Assembly: GCA_030148985.1 (NCBI GenBank)
Contig: JASBSJ010000060.1
Location: 1 to 39,309 of the forward strand
Origin: Sphingopyxis sp.
GTDB taxonomy: Bacteria > Pseudomonadota > Alphaproteobacteria > Sphingomonadales > Sphingomonadaceae
Length of the DNA: 39,309 nucleotides
Reading direction: 5' to 3'
The number at the start of each line of letters is the position of its first letter. Within the stretch, counting starts at the first letter, position 1. The translations under genes and the position numbers were made by a program. This document shows positions 36,001 to 39,309 of the stretch, in pieces. The notes beneath the pieces are model-generated. The model saw only the letters and a program-made list of their open reading frames with translations, had not been told where the DNA came from and ran no database searches.

Positions 36001-36671
36001 CCTCGCCCATCTATCTCGCGATCGATACCCCGCATCTCGACGCCGCGCTGACGCTGGCGCAAAAGGTGCGGCATCATGTCGGCGGGCTGAAGCTGGGGCT
36101 CGAATTTTTCTGCGGCAACGGCCATCACGGCGTGCATGAAATGGCGAAGCTCGGCCTGCCGATCTTCCTCGACCTGAAACTCCACGATATTCCGAACACC
36201 GTGGCCAAGGCGATCCAGGCGCTGCGCCCGCTCGAACCCGCGATCCTGACCGTCCACGCCGCGGGCGGGCGCGCGATGCTCGAGGAAGCCAAGGCGGTTG
36301 CGGGCAAGGACACCAAGGTTATCGCCGTCACCGTGCTCACCAGCCTCGACGCGCCCGATCTCGAAGACATCGGCGTCGCCGGTTCGCCGCACGATCAGGT
36401 CGTCCGCCTCGCCGCGCTCGCGCGCGAAGCGGGACTCGACGGCATTGTCTGCTCGGGACAGGAAGTGAAATCGGCGCGCAAGGCGTGGCCCGGTGGCTTC
36501 TTCGTCGTCCCCGGCGTGCGCCCGGCGAACGGCCGGATTGGCGACCAGAAACGCATCGTCACGCCGGCACAAGCGATGTCCGACGGCGCCTCGATCCTCG
36601 TCGTCGGCCGCCCGATCAGCCAGTCGTCCGACCCCGATCTTGCCGCGCGCGAAATCGAAGCGACGCTTTAA
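35997..36671 (+). CDS. pyrF: Orotidine 5'-phosphate decarboxylase
   Basis: PyrF converts OMP to UMP, the last step of pyrimidine synthesis. This 224-residue TIM-barrel protein has the catalytic array D59-x-K61-x-x-D64 in FLDLKLHDIPNTV. Phosphate-site residues appear near the C-terminus in PGVRPANGRIGDQKRIVTP and GRPIS. The length is usual. It is coupled to the upstream LapA-domain gene by a four-base overlap. The downstream gap to trpF (99 bases) carries a dispersed repeat. Confidence 0.96.
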   Translation: MTSPIYLAIDTPHLDAALTLAQKVRHHVGGLKLGLEFFCGNGHHGVHEMAKLGLPIFLDLKLHDIPNTVAKAIQALRPLEPAILTVHAAGGRAMLEEAKAVAGKDTKVIAVTVLTSLDAPDLEDIGVAGSPHDQVVRLAALAREAGLDGIVCSGQEVKSARKAWPGGFFVVPGVRPANGRIGDQKRIVTPAQAMSDGASILVVGRPISQSSDPDLAAREIEATL

Positions 36672-36682
36672 CGCTCCCATCC

Positions 36683-36758
36683 GTCATCCCGGCGAAGGCC
36701 GGGATCTCGCCCTCACGTCATATCGCGCCGGTGAGATCCCGGCCGTCGCCGGGTTGAC
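36683..36758. repeat. Dispersed inverted repeat between pyrF and trpF
   Basis: The left arm (36683-36708) is identical to that at 2965-2990, and the right arm (36733-36758) differs from the other copy at two bases. The core is CCCGGCGAAGGCCGGG. The spacer between arms is 24 bases, as at 2965. Confidence 0.88.
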
Positions 36759-36770
36759 CACAGGATAAAG

Positions 36771-37406
36771 ATGACCATGCCCCCTCTCGTCAAAATTTGC
36801 GGCCTCTCCACGCCCGAAAGCGTCGATGCCGCCATCCGTCACGGCGCGACGCACATCGGCCTTGTCCACTATGAGCCGAGCCCGCGACACGTCGACCTCA
36901 AGACCGCGGCGGAGCTGCGCAAGCGCGCGGGTCCGCACGTCAAGGTCGCGCTGCTGCTCGTCAACGCCTCGCAGCAACTGACCGGCGAGGCGCTCGGCGC
37001 TGTGCGCCCCGACATCGTCCAGTTTCACGGCAGTGAGACGCCCGAATGGCTGACGGTGGTCAAACGGCTGACCCCCGCCGAAATCTGGAAGGCGATCGGG
37101 CTCAAGGACGCCGAAACGCTGACCCGGATGCAGAAATATCATGGCATCGCCGATCGCATCCTGTTCGACGCCCCCGCCGCGGCGATGCCCGGGGGCACGG
37201 GCACGCGCTTCGACTGGTCGCTGCTCAAAAATCACCGGCATACAATGGATTGGGGCATCGCCGGCGGTCTGACTCCCGCCAACGTCACGCAGGCGATCGC
37301 CGAAACCGGCGCGCCGCTCGTCGATGTCTCGTCGGGCGTCGAAAACGCACCGGGCGTCAAGGATGTGGACAAGATCGCCGCTTTCCTTAAAGCGGTCGGC
37401 AGATGA
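36771..37406 (+). CDS. trpF: Phosphoribosylanthranilate isomerase
   Basis: TrpF carries out the Amadori rearrangement of phosphoribosylanthranilate in tryptophan synthesis. This 211-residue barrel has the N-terminal KICGLSTPE with the catalytic cysteine C10, HYEPSPRHV, the aspartate in FDAPAA, and GGLTPANV at the phosphate site. The start has ATGACCATG; either ATG (36771 or 36777) could serve. The stop overlaps the start of a 16-codon frame (37403). It is followed after 90 bases by trpB in the usual trpFBA order. Confidence 0.95.
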   Translation: MTMPPLVKICGLSTPESVDAAIRHGATHIGLVHYEPSPRHVDLKTAAELRKRAGPHVKVALLLVNASQQLTGEALGAVRPDIVQFHGSETPEWLTVVKRLTPAEIWKAIGLKDAETLTRMQKYHGIADRILFDAPAAAMPGGTGTRFDWSLLKNHRHTMDWGIAGGLTPANVTQAIAETGAPLVDVSSGVENAPGVKDVDKIAAFLKAVGR

Positions 37407-37496
37407 CCACGCTGCGACCCCTCGTCCTGCGCATCGGGAAACGATGGCGCTGATCGCTTGAGACCTGCTCTTCAAGTGAATGCCCACCCGTAACCG

Positions 37497-38729
37497 ATGG
37501 ATATGACGATGACCGACGCCCCGACCCTGCCCAACAGCCTTCGCTCCGGCCCTGACGATCGCGGCCATTTCGGCCAGTTCGGCGGCCGCTATGTTGCCGA
37601 AACGCTGATGCCGCTGATCCTCGACCTCGAACGCCATTATCGCGCCGCACAGGCCGACCCGGCGTTCAAGGCCGAGTTCGATTACCTGCTGAAAAACTAT
37701 GTCGGCCGCCCCAGTCCGCTGTGGCTGGCGCAGCGGCTGACCGACCATCTCGGCGGCGCGAAAATCTATCTGAAGCGTGAAGATCTCAATCACACCGGCG
37801 CGCACAAGATCAACAATTGCATCGGCCAGATCCTGCTCGCCAAACGCATGGGCAAGACCAAGATCATCGCCGAGACCGGCGCCGGCCAGCATGGCGTCGC
37901 AACCGCGACCGTCGCGGCGCTCTTCGGTCTGCCCTGCACCATCTTCATGGGCGCGGTCGACGTGGCGCGGCAACAGCCAAATGTGTTCCGCATGAAGCTG
38001 CTCGGCGCCGAAGTCGTCGCGGTCGAAAGCGGCGCCAAGACGCTGAAGGACGCGATGAACGAGGCGCTGCGCCACTGGGTCGCCAACGTCCACGACACCT
38101 TCTACATCATCGGCACGGTTGCGGGGCCGCACCCCTATCCGCAGCTCGTCCGCGATTTCCAGTCGGTGATCGGCGACGAAGCTCGGGCACAGATTTTGGA
38201 GGCAGAGGGCCGCCTGCCTGACATGCTGATCGCCCCCGTTGGCGGCGGATCGAACGCGATCGGCCTGTTCCATCCCTTCCTCGATGACACCGAGGTCGAA
38301 ATCGTCGGCGTCGAAGCCGCCGGCGAAGGGCTGGGCGGCAAGCACGCCGCGAGCCTTGCGGGCGGCAAGCCCGGCATCCTCCACGGCAACAAGACCTATC
38401 TGCTGCAGGACGAAGACGGACAGATCACCGAGGCGCACAGCATCTCGGCGGGGCTCGACTATCCGGGCATCGGCCCCGAACATAGCTGGCTCCACGACAT
38501 CGGCCGCGTCCGCTACGAACCCGTCACCGACGCCGAGGCGCTTGCGAGTTTCCAGAAGCTGACGAAGCTCGAAGGCATCATTCCCGCGCTGGAGTCCGCC
38601 CACGCCATCGCCGCCGCCGAACGCATCGCGCCGACGCTGGGCAAGGACAAGATCATCATCGTCAACTGCTCGGGCCGCGGCGACAAGGATATTGCAACGG
38701 TGGCGGACGCGCTGGGGGTGGGGCTATGA
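37497..38729 (+). CDS. trpB: Tryptophan synthase beta subunit
   Basis: TrpB joins indole and serine to tryptophan using PLP, in an alpha2-beta2 complex. This 410-residue protein has the PLP lysine K104 in [21 protein letters not shown] (123-133) carries the catalytic glutamate, and the PLP-binding loop [11 protein letters not shown] is present. The start could be ATG 37497, 37503 or 37509; none has a strong ribosome site. The stop overlaps trpA (ATGA at 38726), coupling synthesis of the two partner subunits. Confidence 0.96.
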   Translation: MDMTMTDAPTLPNSLRSGPDDRGHFGQFGGRYVAETLMPLILDLERHYRAAQADPAFKAEFDYLLKNYVGRPSPLWLAQRLTDHLGGAKIYLKREDLNHTGAHKINNCIGQILLAKRMGKTKIIAETGAGQHGVATATVAALFGLPCTIFMGAVDVARQQPNVFRMKLLGAEVVAVESGAKTLKDAMNEALRHWVANVHDTFYIIGTVAGPHPYPQLVRDFQSVIGDEARAQILEAEGRLPDMLIAPVGGGSNAIGLFHPFLDDTEVEIVGVEAAGEGLGGKHAASLAGGKPGILHGNKTYLLQDEDGQITEAHSISAGLDYPGIGPEHSWLHDIGRVRYEPVTDAEALASFQKLTKLEGIIPALESAHAIAAAERIAPTLGKDKIIIVNCSGRGDKDIATVADALGVGL

Positions 38730-39309
38730 CCCGCTTCGCCGCCGCCTTCACCAAACCCCATCCCGCGCTCGTCGCCTTCATCACCGGCGGCGATGGCGAT
38801 ACCGCCGCGAACCTCGACGCGCTCGTCGCGGGGGGCGCAGATGTGATCGAGCTTGGCATGCCCTTCACCGATCCGATGGCCGATGGCCCCGCGATCCAGC
38901 GGGCGAACCTGCGCAGCCTCGCCAAGGGCACGACCACCGCCGACATCTTCGCCATCGCTGCCGCCTTCCGCAGCCGCCATCCCGAAACTCCGCTCGTGCT
39001 GATGGGTTATGCCAACCCGATGACGATCCGCGGGGGTGACTGGTTCGCCGCCGAATGCGCCAAGGCCGGCGTCGATGGCGTCATCTGCGTCGACGTTCCG
39101 GCTGAGGAAGACCCCGAACTCGGCCCGGCGCTCCGCGCCGCCGGGGTCGACCTGATCCGCCTCGCCACCCCGACCACCGACACCGCGCGTCTGCCCGCCG
39201 TCCTCGAAGGCGCGGGCGGATTTCTCTATTATGTCTCGGTCGCCGGGATCACCGGCCAGCAACAGGCCGCACAGGCGAGCATCGACGAAGCCGTCGCGCG
39301 CCTGAAGGC
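38726..39309 (+). CDS. trpA: Tryptophan synthase alpha subunit (partial)
   Basis: The first 194 codons of TrpA, which splits indole-3-glycerol phosphate to indole and glyceraldehyde 3-phosphate. Catalytic acids are visible: E42 in VIELGMPF and D49 in [16 protein letters not shown] and [10 protein letters not shown], with the phosphate site, follow. The gene runs off the window end; about 70-80 residues are expected to be missing. It is coupled to trpB by a four-base overlap. Confidence 0.93.
   Translation, partial: MTRFAAAFTKPHPALVAFITGGDGDTAANLDALVAGGADVIELGMPFTDPMADGPAIQRANLRSLAKGTTTADIFAIAAAFRSRHPETPLVLMGYANPMTIRGGDWFAAECAKAGVDGVICVDVPAEEDPELGPALRAAGVDLIRLATPTTDTARLPAVLEGAGGFLYYVSVAGITGQQQAAQASIDEAVARLK

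Noticed and set aside
36684..38603. 639-codon open frame on the minus strand
   Set aside because: It lies opposite trpF and trpB, and its end falls in a dispersed repeat. No recognisable domain.

Overview
The window is GC-rich, densely coded chromosome with no mobile element, rRNA, tRNA or CRISPR array that I can see. The gene content points to an alphaproteobacterium of the Sphingomonadales, most likely Sphingopyxis or a close relative. The evidence is a separate F0 ATP synthase operon with both b and b' subunits, a class I PHA synthase beside an Ala/Lys-rich phasin, pyrF and trpFBA in one cluster, and sphingomonad-like intergenic hairpins. The genus is an inference from protein character, not from a database search.

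Layout. 1-6265 is a minus-strand block: a cystathionine gamma-synthase-family PLP enzyme, a DASS-type anion transporter, and a tightly overlapping cluster lgt, midA-like methyltransferase, GNAT, pgeF. 6343-10973 (plus) has an acyl-CoA synthetase, a membrane cytochrome b coupled to a Tat-type molybdopterin lipoprotein, and cyclopropane fatty acid synthase. 10974-11688 is gene-poor and filled with palindromic repeats. 11689-16210 (plus) has argG, a threonine aldolase-like gene, a DMT exporter and a secreted alpha/beta hydrolase, converging on murA (minus). 17525-19500 is a small module: a DsbA-fold isomerase and an unusual SDR, divergent from an HxlR regulator across a dyad operator candidate. 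19502-22710 (minus) holds clpS, a phasin and phaC. 22826-24523 (plus) has alaC and a DUF2721 membrane gene. 24524-25031 is non-coding with T-tracts, repeats and a terminator. 25032-27578 (minus) is the F0 operon atpI-B-E-b'-b. 27792-31593 (minus) is the ydbH-ynbE-ydbL cluster for envelope lipid transport. 31800-33128 (plus) has radC and an rnk-like gene. 33192-33946 (minus) encodes two tandem secreted proteins, one with EF-hands. 34144 to the end (plus) has purB, a LapA-domain gene, pyrF, trpF, trpB and a truncated trpA.

Many genes are translationally coupled by 1-4 base start/stop overlaps: midA/GNAT, GNAT/pgeF, cytochrome b/molybdoenzyme, aldolase/DMT, ydbH/ynbE/ydbL, lapA-like/pyrF and trpB/trpA. 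Most of the window is core metabolism and envelope biogenesis. The parts most worth a second look are the paired TGC-type dyads around the phasin promoter, the HxlR/SDR/isomerase module, the Tat-lipoprotein molybdoenzyme pair, the tandem secreted proteins, the structured rnk leader, and the T-tract region upstream of the F0 terminator. I found no clear evidence of a wholly new system such as a defence island or novel secretion locus.
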